Below, one piece after another: positions 53,184-62,304 of a DNA stretch of 64,000 nucleotides (the stretch's first letter is position 1; each line of letters starts with the position of its first letter). Both the position numbers and the translations under genes were made by a program. Source of the DNA: CALJFL01 sp963669435. GTDB lineage: Bacteria > Pseudomonadota > Gammaproteobacteria > Pseudomonadales > Halieaceae. A model generated the notes under the pieces. That model was not told the DNA's origin. It saw only the letters and a list, made by a program, of their open reading frames with translations, and did no database searches. The DNA is taken from NCBI GenBank assembly GCA_963669435.1, contig OY770025.1, positions 2,728,001 to 2,792,000 of the forward strand. Reading direction: 5' to 3'.

Positions 53184-54542
53184 ATGGACGATTTAACACC
53201 GCTGGGCAGCTGGCGCAGCCGTACCACCTTTGTACTTGCACTGTCCGCCTCGGCCGTTGGCCTGGGCAATATCTGGCGCTTCTCCTACCTGGCCGGGGAA
53301 CACGGCGGCGGCCCTTTTGTGCTTGCCTATCTGGTCTGTTTGTTTGGCATAGCCACGCCCATTCTTATCGCCGAGGTAGTGATCGGCAATCACGGTCGCG
53401 GCAGCCCGGTGGTGGCCCTGCGCCATGCGGCAGACCGTTCCCTGCGCAGCCGCGGGTGGATGATTCCGGGCGTGCTGGTGTGTGTTACCGCGGTGTTGAT
53501 TCTGGGGTATTACTCGGTGATTGCCGGGTGGGCACTGGCCTATGCCAAGTACATGCAATCTGGCCACTTCTCCGACGCCAGTTCGGTCATGGTGGGCGAG
53601 TTCTTCCAGCGTTTTCTTAGTGACCCCAGTCGGCTGGTGCGTTGGCATACGGCCTTCCTGTTTGTCGCGCTCACCGTGGTGTGCCTGGGCGTGCGCCGCG
53701 GTTTGGGTGCGCTGGTGTGGTTGTGTGTACCGGCATTGATTGCGCTGCTCGGTGCCCTGGTGGCGTTCGCCCTGGAACAGGGTGACATCAGCGCCGCCGA
53801 GGAATTCCTGTTTCATATCCAGCCATTGGATTTCTCTGCACGCTCCTGGCTGGTGGCACTGGGCCAGGCGTTTTACACCCTGAGTGTGGGAGTCGGTGTG
53901 GCTATCAGTTACGGTGCCTATGCGCCGGCGCGGGTACCCATCGGCCGCTCGGTGTTTGCGGTCGCCCTGTTCGATACCTTGATCGCCCTGGGTGCCGGGC
54001 TAGCGATTTTCCCGATCGTGTTTGCCAACAATATTGAACCGTCCATGGGCCCCGGGCTGGTGTTTGTCAGTTTGCCTTTTGCCTTTGGCAATATTGTTGG
54101 GGGCGAGTTGTTTGGCACCCTGTTCTTCGCGCTGGTGGTGGTGGCCGCGCTGGGGTCGGCGGTGGCACTGCTGGAGCCGGTGGTGGGCGCACTCAAGCAG
54201 CAATTCAAACTGCGCCGTTTCACCGCGGTGGTGATCGTGGGTGCGGCGGTGTGGCTACTGGGCATCGGCGTGGCCTTGTCCTTCAGTAGCTGGCAGGACG
54301 TGGGTTGGTTTGGCTACCGCAACCTGTTTGAGCTGCTGGATGTGCTGTCCACCAGTGTGTTGCTGCCGCTCGGTGCGTTTTTGCTGGCTGTTTTTGTGGG
54401 TTGGCGGGTACGCGAGCCCATCCTGCGAGACCTGTTGGTGCGGGAGACCCAGCTGTTTTTCTCGGTCTGGTACTTTGTGCTACGGTATATCGCGCCGCCT
54501 GCCATTGCGGTGGTGTTTATCTCGGCACTGGTGTTTGCCTAA
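53184..54542 (+). CDS. sodium-dependent (NSS family) transporter
   Basis: 452-aa transporter of the neurotransmitter:sodium symporter fold with about eleven hydrophobic helices. The family motif is at the N-terminus: RTTFVLALSASAVGLGNIWRFSYLAGEHGGGPFVLAYL (TM1-2), which holds sodium and substrate sites. Bacterial relatives carry amino acids such as leucine or tryptophan; here the substrate is unknown. The stop is directly followed by the ATG of ratA. Confidence 0.88.
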   Translation: MDDLTPLGSWRSRTTFVLALSASAVGLGNIWRFSYLAGEHGGGPFVLAYLVCLFGIATPILIAEVVIGNHGRGSPVVALRHAADRSLRSRGWMIPGVLVCVTAVLILGYYSVIAGWALAYAKYMQSGHFSDASSVMVGEFFQRFLSDPSRLVRWHTAFLFVALTVVCLGVRRGLGALVWLCVPALIALLGALVAFALEQGDISAAEEFLFHIQPLDFSARSWLVALGQAFYTLSVGVGVAISYGAYAPARVPIGRSVFAVALFDTLIALGAGLAIFPIVFANNIEPSMGPGLVFVSLPFAFGNIVGGELFGTLFFALVVVAALGSAVALLEPVVGALKQQFKLRRFTAVVIVGAAVWLLGIGVALSFSSWQDVGWFGYRNLFELLDVLSTSVLLPLGAFLLAVFVGWRVREPILRDLLVRETQLFFSVWYFVLRYIAPPAIAVVFISALVFA

Positions 54543-54992
54543 ATGACCGTAATCAACCGTAGCGCCTTGCTCCCGTACCAGGCGCACCAGTTGTTTGAAC
54601 TGGTAAATGATATTGAAGCCTATCCGGAATACATGGATGGCTGCGTCAATGCGACGGTGCTGTCACGTCAGGCCAATCAGATCGAGGCGCGACTCGACCT
54701 GGCGCGCGGCGGCATAGAGCAGAGCTTTGCGACCCGCAACACCCTGGTACCCAGCGAGAGAATCACCCTGGAATTGCTCGACGGCCCCTTCGACCGCTTT
54801 GAGGGGAACTGGACCTTTACCGAGCTGGGCGACACCGCCTGCAAGGTCAGCCTGCACCTGGAATTCGCCATCAATAATGGCCTGCTCGGTGCTGCCGCAG
54901 GTAAACTGTTCAAACATGTGGCCAAGCACCTGGTGGATGCGGTGGAGCAGCGTGCACACAGTTTGTATGCGCCCAGTGCCACGTCGGCTTAA
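54543..54992 (+). CDS. ratA: RatA/PasT-type START-domain protein
   Basis: 149-aa COQ10/START-like protein (PYQAHQLFELVNDIEAYPEYMDGC; LLDGPFDRFEGNWTFTELG). E. coli RatA is reported to bind 50S subunits or ubiquinone; it is the gene usually between smpB and rnfH. ATG 54543 abuts the preceding TAA. rnfH follows after 54 bp. Confidence 0.9.
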   Translation: MTVINRSALLPYQAHQLFELVNDIEAYPEYMDGCVNATVLSRQANQIEARLDLARGGIEQSFATRNTLVPSERITLELLDGPFDRFEGNWTFTELGDTACKVSLHLEFAINNGLLGAAAGKLFKHVAKHLVDAVEQRAHSLYAPSATSA

Positions 54993-55046
54993 GCGGCGCC
55001 CCGCCAGACGCGTGAACAGAATCCGCGCCAGCAAGAGGATAAGAAG

Positions 55047-55367
55047 ATGAGCGAGAACACTACCATTGATGTTGAGGTTGCCTACGCACTACCCGACAAG
55101 CAGTCCATTATTCCCTTAAGTGTTGCCGAGGGGACGTCTGCTATCGAGGCGGCAAAACAGGCCGGCCTGGAAAAACACTACGAGGGCGTTGATCTCGACA
55201 ATGCCAAGCTCGGTATATTCGGCAAAGCGGTAGCGCCAAGCCATGTGCTGCGCGGCGGCGACCGGGTAGAGGTGTATCGCCCGCTGATTGCAGACCCTAA
55301 AGAGGTGCGCAAGGCGCGCGCGGCCAAGGCCAAGGAGCGTAGGGCGCAGGGCAAGGACCAGGCCTAA
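55047..55367 (+). CDS. rnfH: RnfH/PasI ubiquitin-like protein
   Basis: 106-aa ubiquitin-like fold protein (IDVEVAYALPDKQSIIPLSVAEGTSAIEAAKQAGL, GIFGKAVAPSHVLRGGDRVEVYRPLIADPKEVRKARA). It is the established neighbour of ratA and has been called PasI. The function is uncertain. The ATG at 55047 follows AAGAGGATAAG. Its stop is followed by a short repetitive stretch. Confidence 0.92.
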   Translation: MSENTTIDVEVAYALPDKQSIIPLSVAEGTSAIEAAKQAGLEKHYEGVDLDNAKLGIFGKAVAPSHVLRGGDRVEVYRPLIADPKEVRKARAAKAKERRAQGKDQA

Positions 55368-55455
55368 GGAATAAGCCAAAGATTCAGCCTAAGGGCTAAG
55401 CACAAAGAATAAGCCCGAAGAATAAGTCCAAAGAATAATAAGCCAAGGAATAAGC
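55366..55455. repeat. degenerate AATAAGCC-type short repeats
   Basis: Immediately downstream of rnfH, units such as GGAATAAGCC, AAGAATAAGCCC, AAGAATAAGTCC and AAGAATAATAAGCC recur about six times in 90 bp with irregular spacing, ending just before the acyl-CoA dehydrogenase ATG. They are imperfect and A/G rich. A structural role is not evident. Confidence 0.6.
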
Positions 55456-55462
55456 CCACCCG

Positions 55463-56728
55463 ATGGATTTCGACATCCCCGCAGATATCGCCGACTTCCT
55501 GGTCGAGGTCGACACCTTCATCGAGCAGCAGATTCTTCCCCTGCAGGCGCAGGACGACAATATCCGCTTTTTTGATCACCGTAGGGAAGACGCCCGTACC
55601 GACTGGGACCGCGACGGTCTGCCTAATGAAGAATGGGAAGCGCTGCTGGCCGAGGCCAAGCGTCGGGCTGTTGATGCAGGCATTTTCAATTATCCCTTTC
55701 CTGCCGAGTTTGGTGGCCGCGGCGGCGGTAACCTGGGCATGGCGATTATCAGGGAGCACCTGGCGACCCGAGGACTGGGTCTGCATAACGACCTGCAAAA
55801 CGAACACTCGGTGGTGGGCAACAATATGGGCCTGCTGCTGATGCTGGAATACGGCAGCGAGGCGCAAAAGGCGCAGTGGCTGGATGACCTGGCTAATGCC
55901 ACCGCAGGTTTTGCCTTTGGCATTACCGAGCCCGAACACGGATCCGATGCCACCCACATGGAAACGCACGCGGTAAGGGACGGCGACGACTGGCTAATCA
56001 GCGGTGAGAAAACCTGGAACACCGGTGTGCATACTGCTCGTGCCGACCTGGTAATGGCGCGTACCGCTGGCGAGGCGGGGCAGGCCGAGGGTATTACCGC
56101 TTTTCTGGTACCTATGGATACGCCGGGCCTCAATGTAGAGGAGTACCTGTGGACCTTTAATATGCCCACGGATCACGCGCGCGTTTCATTTCAAAACGTG
56201 CGCGTACCCCACAGTGCAATTTTTGGGGAAGAGGGCAAGGGTCTGCAGGTAATGCAGCACTTCTTTAATGAAAATCGTATTCGCCAGGCGGCTTCCAGTT
56301 TGGGCGCCGCCCAGTACTGCGTGAATGAGGCCGTGCAACACGCCAATGCGCGCAAGCCCTTTGGCAAGGCGCTGGCCGCTAACCAGGGCATCCAGTTTCC
56401 GCTGGTTGAATTGAACGCGCGCTGCGAAATGCTGCGCGCGCTTATCCATAAGACTGCCTGGTTGATGGATCGCGATGGCGCCTTTTCCGTGTCCGACAAG
56501 GTCTCCATCTGTAATTACCAGGCCAACCGCCTGTGCTGTGAGGCGGCGGACTTTGCCATGCAGGTACACGGCGGCTTGGGCTATTCCCGCTATAAACCTT
56601 TCGAGCATATTTATCGGCACCATCGCCGTTACCGCATTACCGAGGGCGCGGATGAAATTCAGCTGCGGCGCGCCGCAGGTTACCTGTTTGGCTACATGGG
56701 CCAACAAAAACCCAAGGGTGTGAGCTGA
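55463..56728 (+). CDS. acyl-CoA dehydrogenase family protein
   Basis: 421-aa flavoenzyme for alpha,beta-oxidation of acyl-CoA. The FAD-binding and catalytic elements are visible: FGITEPEHGSDATHMETHAV (about 155-175), the substrate loop GEKTWNTGVH, and the C-terminal QVHGGLGYSRYKPFEHIYRHHRRYRITEGADEIQLRR (about 372-410), in which the EGADE glutamate is the usual catalytic or near-catalytic position. The following phosphotransferase is a partner commonly found with acyl-CoA dehydrogenases (ACAD10/11 relationship). Confidence 0.93.
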   Translation: MDFDIPADIADFLVEVDTFIEQQILPLQAQDDNIRFFDHRREDARTDWDRDGLPNEEWEALLAEAKRRAVDAGIFNYPFPAEFGGRGGGNLGMAIIREHLATRGLGLHNDLQNEHSVVGNNMGLLLMLEYGSEAQKAQWLDDLANATAGFAFGITEPEHGSDATHMETHAVRDGDDWLISGEKTWNTGVHTARADLVMARTAGEAGQAEGITAFLVPMDTPGLNVEEYLWTFNMPTDHARVSFQNVRVPHSAIFGEEGKGLQVMQHFFNENRIRQAASSLGAAQYCVNEAVQHANARKPFGKALAANQGIQFPLVELNARCEMLRALIHKTAWLMDRDGAFSVSDKVSICNYQANRLCCEAADFAMQVHGGLGYSRYKPFEHIYRHHRRYRITEGADEIQLRRAAGYLFGYMGQQKPKGVS

Positions 56729-56732
56729 GAAC

Positions 56733-58133
56733 ATGGCTGACGCCATCGCGGCAGACGTTGCAACAATCCTCCAGCGTGAAATTCCCGCTTTCACCGAACT
56801 GTTGAGCTGCCATCAGCTGACCGCGGGTGCCAGCCAGGAAACCTGGCGCCTGCAACTGCAAACCCAGAGCGGCGAGCGGCAACTTGCACTGCGCCGCGCA
56901 CAGAGTACGGCCCAGGACGGCTCCAGCGTGGGCGAGATTTCCCTGGAGACCGAGTCGCAACTGATGCAGCTTGCCTATAACGGCGGAATCCCCACGCCGG
57001 AAATTATCTATGTGTTGCAGCCCGACGATGGGCTGGGTTCGGGCTTCATCATGCAGTGGCTCGAGGGTGAGACCCTCGGGCAACGTATTGTCAAGTCAGA
57101 GGATTTGGCCGGGGTACGTCCCCAACTCGCGCATGAATGTGGGGCGATACTCGGCCGCATTCACGCTTTGGACTGGCAGGGTACAGGGCTGGCTGACGTG
57201 CTTCCCCAACGGGGGCCGAAGGAGCTGGTCGATGAAACCTGGTCGGCTTACCAGGAGCTCAATGTGCCGGTACCGATGATCGACTACACCTGGCGCTGGC
57301 TGCAAGACCACCTGCCCACGCAGCCGCGGACCACCCTGGTACACGGTGACTTTCGCAACGGCAATTTAATGGTGTCTCCCAATGGCATAGAAGCTGTGCT
57401 GGACTGGGAGCTGGCGCAGATTGGTGACCCGGTGCGCGACCTGGGTTGGCTGTGCGTGAACTCCTGGCGCTTTGGCAACAGCGCAAAAACCGTGGGTGGT
57501 TTTGGGGAGCTGGATGAGTTGCTGGCAGGCTATCGCAGCGCCTCGGGTATTGATGTATCTGCCAAAGAAGTGCATTTCTGGCAGGTGTTTGGTTCCTTCT
57601 GGTGGTCCATGGCCACTTTGCAAATGGCCGATGCCTGGCGCCGGGGCGAAACGCCCACCCTGGAACGCCCGGTCATTGGCCGCCGTTCTTCCGAGGCGCA
57701 GATGGATTGCGTAAACCTGCTGATACCGGGTGAGTTCCAGCTGCCGGCTATGGATACACCGCTGTCCGAAGGTACACGCCTGCCGATGAATGCCGAACTG
57801 GTGTCCGGGGTCGCCGCGTTTTTGAAGAACGACGTGGCCGGCAAGCTTTCTTCCCACGACCAGTTCCTGGCGCGGGTGGCGGCGAATTCCCTGGGTATCG
57901 CCCAGCGGGAAATGCAGTTTGGTGGCGCGCTGGCCGAGCAGGAACAATTTCGCCTTGGCAAACTGTTGGGCCGTACCGCAGGTCTTGACGCCTTGCGCTG
58001 GGAACTGGTGGAAAAACTGCGTGGAGATCTTCCGCTGGATACGCCGGGTTTAGCAGAGCATTTACGACAGACCGTGGCCTGCCAGCTGGCCATTGACCAG
58101 CCGCGGTACTCAGCGTTGCAAGATTCAGTTTAA
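56733..58133 (+). CDS. aminoglycoside-phosphotransferase-fold (APH) protein
   Basis: 466-aa kinase-like protein with the APH signature VHGDFRNGNLMVSPNGIEAVLDWELAQIGDPVRDLGWLC (about residues 205-245): HxDxxxxN and the DWE metal site. The pairing with an acyl-CoA dehydrogenase mirrors fused ACAD10/11-type proteins, where the kinase phosphorylates hydroxyacyl-CoA before elimination. A C-terminal domain of about 150 residues (about 330-466) follows. ATG 56733 lies 4 nt after the dehydrogenase stop, implying co-translation. Confidence 0.87.
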   Translation: MADAIAADVATILQREIPAFTELLSCHQLTAGASQETWRLQLQTQSGERQLALRRAQSTAQDGSSVGEISLETESQLMQLAYNGGIPTPEIIYVLQPDDGLGSGFIMQWLEGETLGQRIVKSEDLAGVRPQLAHECGAILGRIHALDWQGTGLADVLPQRGPKELVDETWSAYQELNVPVPMIDYTWRWLQDHLPTQPRTTLVHGDFRNGNLMVSPNGIEAVLDWELAQIGDPVRDLGWLCVNSWRFGNSAKTVGGFGELDELLAGYRSASGIDVSAKEVHFWQVFGSFWWSMATLQMADAWRRGETPTLERPVIGRRSSEAQMDCVNLLIPGEFQLPAMDTPLSEGTRLPMNAELVSGVAAFLKNDVAGKLSSHDQFLARVAANSLGIAQREMQFGGALAEQEQFRLGKLLGRTAGLDALRWELVEKLRGDLPLDTPGLAEHLRQTVACQLAIDQPRYSALQDSV

Positions 58134-58136
58134 GGT

Positions 58137-58511
58137 TTAGCTATCTTCGGAGGTGTCGGCTGCAGGTGCGCTGCTGCCCGTGTCTGCCCACTCGGGCAGA
58201 TAGTCGCCGGTGACGCGCACCAGCTTGTCGTCTTCAAAGTGCACGGCGAATTCGGTGCTTTCCAGCAGGTCGCGGCCGTTGCGCACGGTGTAGGGGTAGT
58301 CCCAGCGGTCGCGGTTAAAGCTGTCTTCCACCAGCGGGGTGCCGAGAATAAAACGCACCTGGCGGCGGCTCATGCCGGGTTTGAGTTGGTCTACCATTTC
58401 CGCGGTAACGATATTGCCCTGCTCGACATCGATCCGATACACACCGGGAAACCCCACGAAGCCGCAGGCCGAGAGCACGGAAACAAGTAGGGCGCTGAGC
58501 AGTAGACGCAT
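58137..58511 (-). CDS. bamE: outer-membrane protein assembly factor BamE
   Basis: 124-aa lipoprotein of the BAM complex. A lipobox LLLSALLVSVLSAC gives the acylated cysteine at 16; the SmpA/OmlA fold shows YRIDVEQGNIVTAEMVDQLKPGMSRRQVRFILGTPLVEDSFNRDRWDYPY. It ends 4 bp from the preceding stop in convergent orientation and is divergent from fur with 75 bp between starts, the standard gammaproteobacterial arrangement. Confidence 0.95.
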   Translation of the reverse strand: MRLLLSALLVSVLSACGFVGFPGVYRIDVEQGNIVTAEMVDQLKPGMSRRQVRFILGTPLVEDSFNRDRWDYPYTVRNGRDLLESTEFAVHFEDDKLVRVTGDYLPEWADTGSSAPAADTSEDS

Positions 58512-58586
58512 GGGGGGGTAAAACTTCCACTTCTGTTATAGGGGTGGCATCATACCCTTACTCAACTGCACAGAGAACCCCCGATA

Positions 58587-59000
58587 ATGTCTGACGGCAA
58601 CAAGGAACTGCGTAAAGCAGGCCTGAAAGTGACTCTGCCGCGCGTGAAGATCCTGCAAATGCTGGAGAACACGGGCGACGGACCACAGCACATGAGTGCC
58701 GAGGACCTGTACCGTGCGCTGCTGGATGCCGGGGAGGACGTGGGCCTTGCCACTGTGTACCGGGTGCTCACCCAGTTCGAAACTGCCGGCCTGGTGGTGC
58801 GCCACAATTTTGAAACCGGCCACTCGGTGTTTGAGCTGGCCAAGGGCGATCACCACGACCACATGGTGGACATGGAAACCAGTGAAGTGATCGAATTCAA
58901 CGACCCGGTGATTGAGCAGCGCCAGCACGAAATTGCCGAGGAAAAGGGCTACGAGTTGGTCGACCACTCCCTGGTGCTGTACGTTAAGAAAAAAGCTTAG
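58587..59000 (+). CDS. fur: ferric uptake regulator Fur
   Basis: 137-aa Fe(II)-dependent repressor. The winged helix (KVTLPRVKILQMLENTGDGPQHMSAEDLYRALLDAGEDVGLATVYRVLTQFETAGLV) and the metal site residues in HHDHMVDMETSEVIEF are clear. The C-terminal cysteine pair of the structural zinc site is absent, a known variation of some Fur proteins: no Cys occurs in the whole protein. Divergent bamE and downstream recN tail duplicate flank it. Confidence 0.95.
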   Translation: MSDGNKELRKAGLKVTLPRVKILQMLENTGDGPQHMSAEDLYRALLDAGEDVGLATVYRVLTQFETAGLVVRHNFETGHSVFELAKGDHHDHMVDMETSEVIEFNDPVIEQRQHEIAEEKGYELVDHSLVLYVKKKA

Positions 59001-59059
59001 AACAGGGCTGCGCTAGCGCGGCTCACCCTTTCTTCCGATCCGCTTATCCTGCCAGTTGT

Positions 59060-59137
59060 TCAGGCGTGGCTGTTGTCCAGCATTTCCCGCGCGTGGGCCA
59101 GCGACTGTTTGGCGATCTTTACGCCGCCCAACATGCG
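59060..59137 (-). pseudogene. decayed duplicate of the recN 3' end
   Basis: On the minus strand 59060-59137 encodes MLGGVKIAKQSLAHAREMLDNSHA plus stop, a near copy of the last 23 residues of RecN (59181-59258, offset 121 bp). No further recN sequence follows upstream, so this is a partial duplication or remnant of an older allele. It is not a gene. Confidence 0.85.
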
Positions 59138-59180
59138 ATTGGCCCGGAAATAGCCGCAGCGCGTAGTTCCAGTTTTTGAA

Positions 59181-60839
59181 TCAGGCGCTGGAGTTCTCCA
59201 GCATTTCCCGCGCGTGGGCTAGCGACTGTTTGGTGACTTTTACCCCGCCGAGCATACGCGCCAGCTCTTCGACCTTTTCCTCGTCATCCAGTTGGCGCAT
59301 CGAGGTAATTGCTGACTCGTCGGTACTGGTCTTGGTGACCTGCAAATGTTGGTGCCCCTGGGCGGCGACCTGGGCCAGGTGGGTCACGCACAGCACTTGA
59401 GCCTCCCCGGCGAGGTCGCGTAGCAGGCGCCCGACCACTTCCGCAACGGCACCACCAATACCCACGTCCACCTCGTCAAACACCATGCTGGGCAGGGTGC
59501 CGCCGCTGGCGGTGACCACCTGTATTGCCAGGCTGATGCGCGACAACTCGCCGCCGGAGGCGATTTTGCCCAGTGGCTGGGGTTCTGCCCCCGGGTTGGT
59601 GCTGATCAGGAATTCAATGTCCTCCTGCCCGTGGGGGTGGGGCGCATCGGATTCGCGTTTTTGCAACGACACTTCAAAACGGCACTGGTCCATTGCCAGG
59701 GTCGCCAGCACCTCGCCGGCCTCTTTGACCAGTTTTTTCCCCGCCTTGCGACGTTGTTTGGTCAATTTGTCGGCGTTGGTTTTATAGCTCTCCGCCAGTT
59801 CGCCTAGCTGCTGCTGCAGTTCTTCAATGCGTTGCCCGCTATCGGTGAGGCTCTGTAGCTCTTCCTGTACCGAGCGCTGCAATTCGCCGAGCGCCTCGGG
59901 CATCACCCGGTGCTTGCGCGCGATGTCGTATATGGTTTCCAGGCGGCGTTCCACTTCCAACAGGCGCTCCGGGTTAACGCTGACCGTGTCCACGTAAGCC
60001 TGCATTTCCAGGCGAGCCTCGTTGAGTTGTATCGCGGCAGAATCCAGCAGCTCCCGGGCGTTATCGGCCCCGGCGCCACTATGGATCTGCGCGTCCAACA
60101 ACTGTAGGGCCTGGCGGCTCCCGCTTTCCTGCGCCTCGGCAAGTTCCATGGCCTGGTGTGCGGACTCCAGGATCTGCTCGGCGTTGGTGAGCTGCTTTTG
60201 TTCCTGCTCCAGCGCAGCGAGTTCGTCTTCACCCAGGGCGAGTTCGTCCAGCTCTTCTGCCTGGTAGGCCAGCAATTGCGCCCGGGAGGTCTGTTCGTCC
60301 CGCGCGCCGGTGAGCAGATCCAGTTCCCGCTGGCAGCGCAGCCAGTCCGAGGCCGCCTGTTCCAGGGTGCGGGCCAGGGTCAGGTGGCCGGCATAAGCGT
60401 CCAGCAACTCACGTTGCACGGGCTTGCGTAACAATGACTGGTGGGCGTGCTGGCTGTGGATATCGATCAGCAGTTTGCCCAGCTCGCCGCAGTCCTGCAG
60501 GGTTGATGGGCTGCCATTGATATAGGCGCGGGACCGACCTTCCGTGGTAATCACCCGGCGCAAGATACATTCCTCGGAGCTGAGGAGGTCCCGGGCCTCA
60601 AGCCACTCCCTGGCGGCGGGGATAGCGGCTATATCGAAGCAGGCGATGACCTCGGCGCGCTCACACCCCGGCCGCACGGCCTTGGGGTCGGCCCGGTCAC
60701 CCAGGCACAGGCCCAGCGCATCCAGCATGATGGATTTACCCGCCCCGGTTTCCCCGGTGATCACGGTCATGCCGGGCGCCAGTTCCAGTTCCAGGGAATC
60801 GACAATGGTGTAGTTGGTGATACTGATCTGGGTGAGCAT
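59181..60839 (-). CDS. recN: DNA repair protein RecN
   Basis: 552-aa SMC-like repair ATPase. The N-terminal head carries Walker A VITGETGAGKSIMLDALGL (about 27-45) and the R/K-rich anchors; a long coiled coil covers about 170-390; the C-terminal head has signature SGGELSRISLAIQVV and Walker B VFDEVDVGIGG, followed by the MxxLxxxLAGEAQVLCVTHLAQVAA region. It acts in double-strand break repair. Divergent from hrcA. Confidence 0.97.
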   Translation of the reverse strand: MLTQISITNYTIVDSLELELAPGMTVITGETGAGKSIMLDALGLCLGDRADPKAVRPGCERAEVIACFDIAAIPAAREWLEARDLLSSEECILRRVITTEGRSRAYINGSPSTLQDCGELGKLLIDIHSQHAHQSLLRKPVQRELLDAYAGHLTLARTLEQAASDWLRCQRELDLLTGARDEQTSRAQLLAYQAEELDELALGEDELAALEQEQKQLTNAEQILESAHQAMELAEAQESGSRQALQLLDAQIHSGAGADNARELLDSAAIQLNEARLEMQAYVDTVSVNPERLLEVERRLETIYDIARKHRVMPEALGELQRSVQEELQSLTDSGQRIEELQQQLGELAESYKTNADKLTKQRRKAGKKLVKEAGEVLATLAMDQCRFEVSLQKRESDAPHPHGQEDIEFLISTNPGAEPQPLGKIASGGELSRISLAIQVVTASGGTLPSMVFDEVDVGIGGAVAEVVGRLLRDLAGEAQVLCVTHLAQVAAQGHQHLQVTKTSTDESAITSMRQLDDEEKVEELARMLGGVKVTKQSLAHAREMLENSSA

Positions 60840-60940
60840 GTGCGGCCCGCATTCAGGTTTGTAACGTTATACCCCAGAAGGGGGGCAGCATAAACATCTA
60901 AGCAGTTCTCGCGCCAGTTGCGTTCTAAATAGAGCCGGTT

Positions 60941-61024
60941 GCTTTGTAATTAGCGCCCGCTGCCTTGTAATAAGTGCTCGCAGCTTTTTAATAAGCGCCC
61001 GCTGCTTTGTAATAACCGACGGCT
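60941..61024. repeat. 21-bp tandem repeat, four imperfect copies
   Basis: Four consecutive units beginning GCTTTGTAATTAGCGCCCG (60941), GCCTTGTAATAAGTGC (60962), GCTTTTTAATAAGCGCCCG (60983) and GCTTTGTAATAACC (61004), period 21 bp, close to two helical turns. They lie in the recN-hrcA divergent spacer, 53 bp before the hrcA start. Confidence 0.75.
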
Positions 61025-61076
61025 GTGATAAAACGTGAGTTCAAGGCCTCACGGCAACGGTAAAGAACGGGAATAG

Positions 61077-62111
61077 ATGGTTACAGACAGGATATCCGAT
61101 CGCGCTCAGGTGCTGCTCAAGACCCTGGTGGAGTTGCATATCCGCGATGGCCAGCCGGTGGGATCACGCACCTTGCGCGAAGAGGCGGGATTGCCGGTCA
61201 GCCCGGCGACCATCCGCAACGTGATGTCCGATCTGGAAGAGCTCGGTTACCTGCATTCTCCCCACACCTCCGCTGGGCGCGTGCCCACCGCCGCGGGCTA
61301 TCGCCTGTTCGTGGATTCGCTGTTGCAGGTGCGACCGCTGGAGGAGGACGCGGTGAGCGTACTGCGCTCCGAGTTAAACCCGGACCGCTCCGCCTCTGAA
61401 CTGGTGCAAAGCGCCTCGTCGCTGTTATCCAATATCACTGCTCAGGCTGGTCTGGTTACCGTACCCAGAAAGGAAAGTAGCCAGCTCCGCCAGGTGGAAT
61501 TTCTGCCTCTGTCCGGTGATCGCGTGCTGGTTATCCTGGTGATCAACGAGCGCGAAGTGCAAAACCGCATCATTCATACCGGGCGGGTTTTTAACGAGGA
61601 CGAATTGCGCCAGGCGGCCCTGCTGGTGAACCAGCGCTTTGCCGGGCGGCCGTTAGACGAGGTGCAAGGCCAGATTTTGCGAGAGATGCAGGAGGCCCGC
61701 AGCCAGATCGATACCTACCTTGAGGCCTCGCTAAACCTGGCGCGCAAGGCACTGGAGCAGGATTCCAGTGAGGAAGATTACGTGATGGTCGGCGAATCGC
61801 GATTGCTGGGCGGCGACAGCCTCGAGGACATCGCCAAACTGCGCGAGTTGTTCGACACTTTTGAACAGAAAAAAGACCTGCTGCACCTGCTGGAACGCTG
61901 CTCCCGGGCCGAGGGCATCCAGATATTCATCGGCGAAGAGGCCGGCTACGAGGTGTTCGGGGACTACAGCGTGGTGACCGCCCCCTACAGCGACGGCCTG
62001 CAAACCCTGGGTGTACTGGGCGTCATCGGCCCCACGCGTATGGCCTACGAGCGGGTGATACCCATCGTGGATGTCACCGCGCGCATGCTCAGTTCCGCCT
62101 TGGCCAAGTAG
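61077..62111 (+). CDS. hrcA: heat-inducible transcription repressor HrcA
   Basis: 344-aa CIRCE-binding repressor with N-terminal winged helix (SDRAQVLLKTLVELHIRDGQPVGSRTLREEAGLPVSPATIRNVMSDLEELGYLHSPHTSAGRVPTAAGYRLFVDSLL). The middle and C-terminal GAF-like domain are complete (...LQTLGVLGVIGPTRMAYERVIPIVDVTARML). It lies before grpE and dnaK, as usual. No CIRCE-type TTAGCACTC-N9-GAGTGCTAA repeat was seen upstream of grpE or dnaK here. Confidence 0.96.
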   Translation: MVTDRISDRAQVLLKTLVELHIRDGQPVGSRTLREEAGLPVSPATIRNVMSDLEELGYLHSPHTSAGRVPTAAGYRLFVDSLLQVRPLEEDAVSVLRSELNPDRSASELVQSASSLLSNITAQAGLVTVPRKESSQLRQVEFLPLSGDRVLVILVINEREVQNRIIHTGRVFNEDELRQAALLVNQRFAGRPLDEVQGQILREMQEARSQIDTYLEASLNLARKALEQDSSEEDYVMVGESRLLGGDSLEDIAKLRELFDTFEQKKDLLHLLERCSRAEGIQIFIGEEAGYEVFGDYSVVTAPYSDGLQTLGVLGVIGPTRMAYERVIPIVDVTARMLSSALAK

Positions 62112-62191
62112 CCTCGCCACGAGCCTCCTTCCCAGGCCCCTTCCGGACTCCTTCCGGAGCACGAAAATACTGAAAAAAATGCCCATTCGGG

Positions 62192-62219
62192 CTTGAATTT
62201 CTCTGCCATCCCCCCATAT
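62192..62219 (+). promoter_or_regulatory. sigma-32 heat-shock promoter of grpE
   Basis: CTTGAAT (62192-62198) and CCCCATAT (62212-62219) with a 13-nt gap match the RpoH consensus CTTGAAA-N11-16-CCCCATNT. The grpE start follows 85 bp downstream. Confidence 0.85.
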
Positions 62220-62304
62220 TTGCCCTCTCAATAAATGTGGTCTTTAACCCCGCGCCGGTCAGAGGCCTTGAATCATCAAAAAAGCCAGCATTTGGAGTCG
62301 CCAC

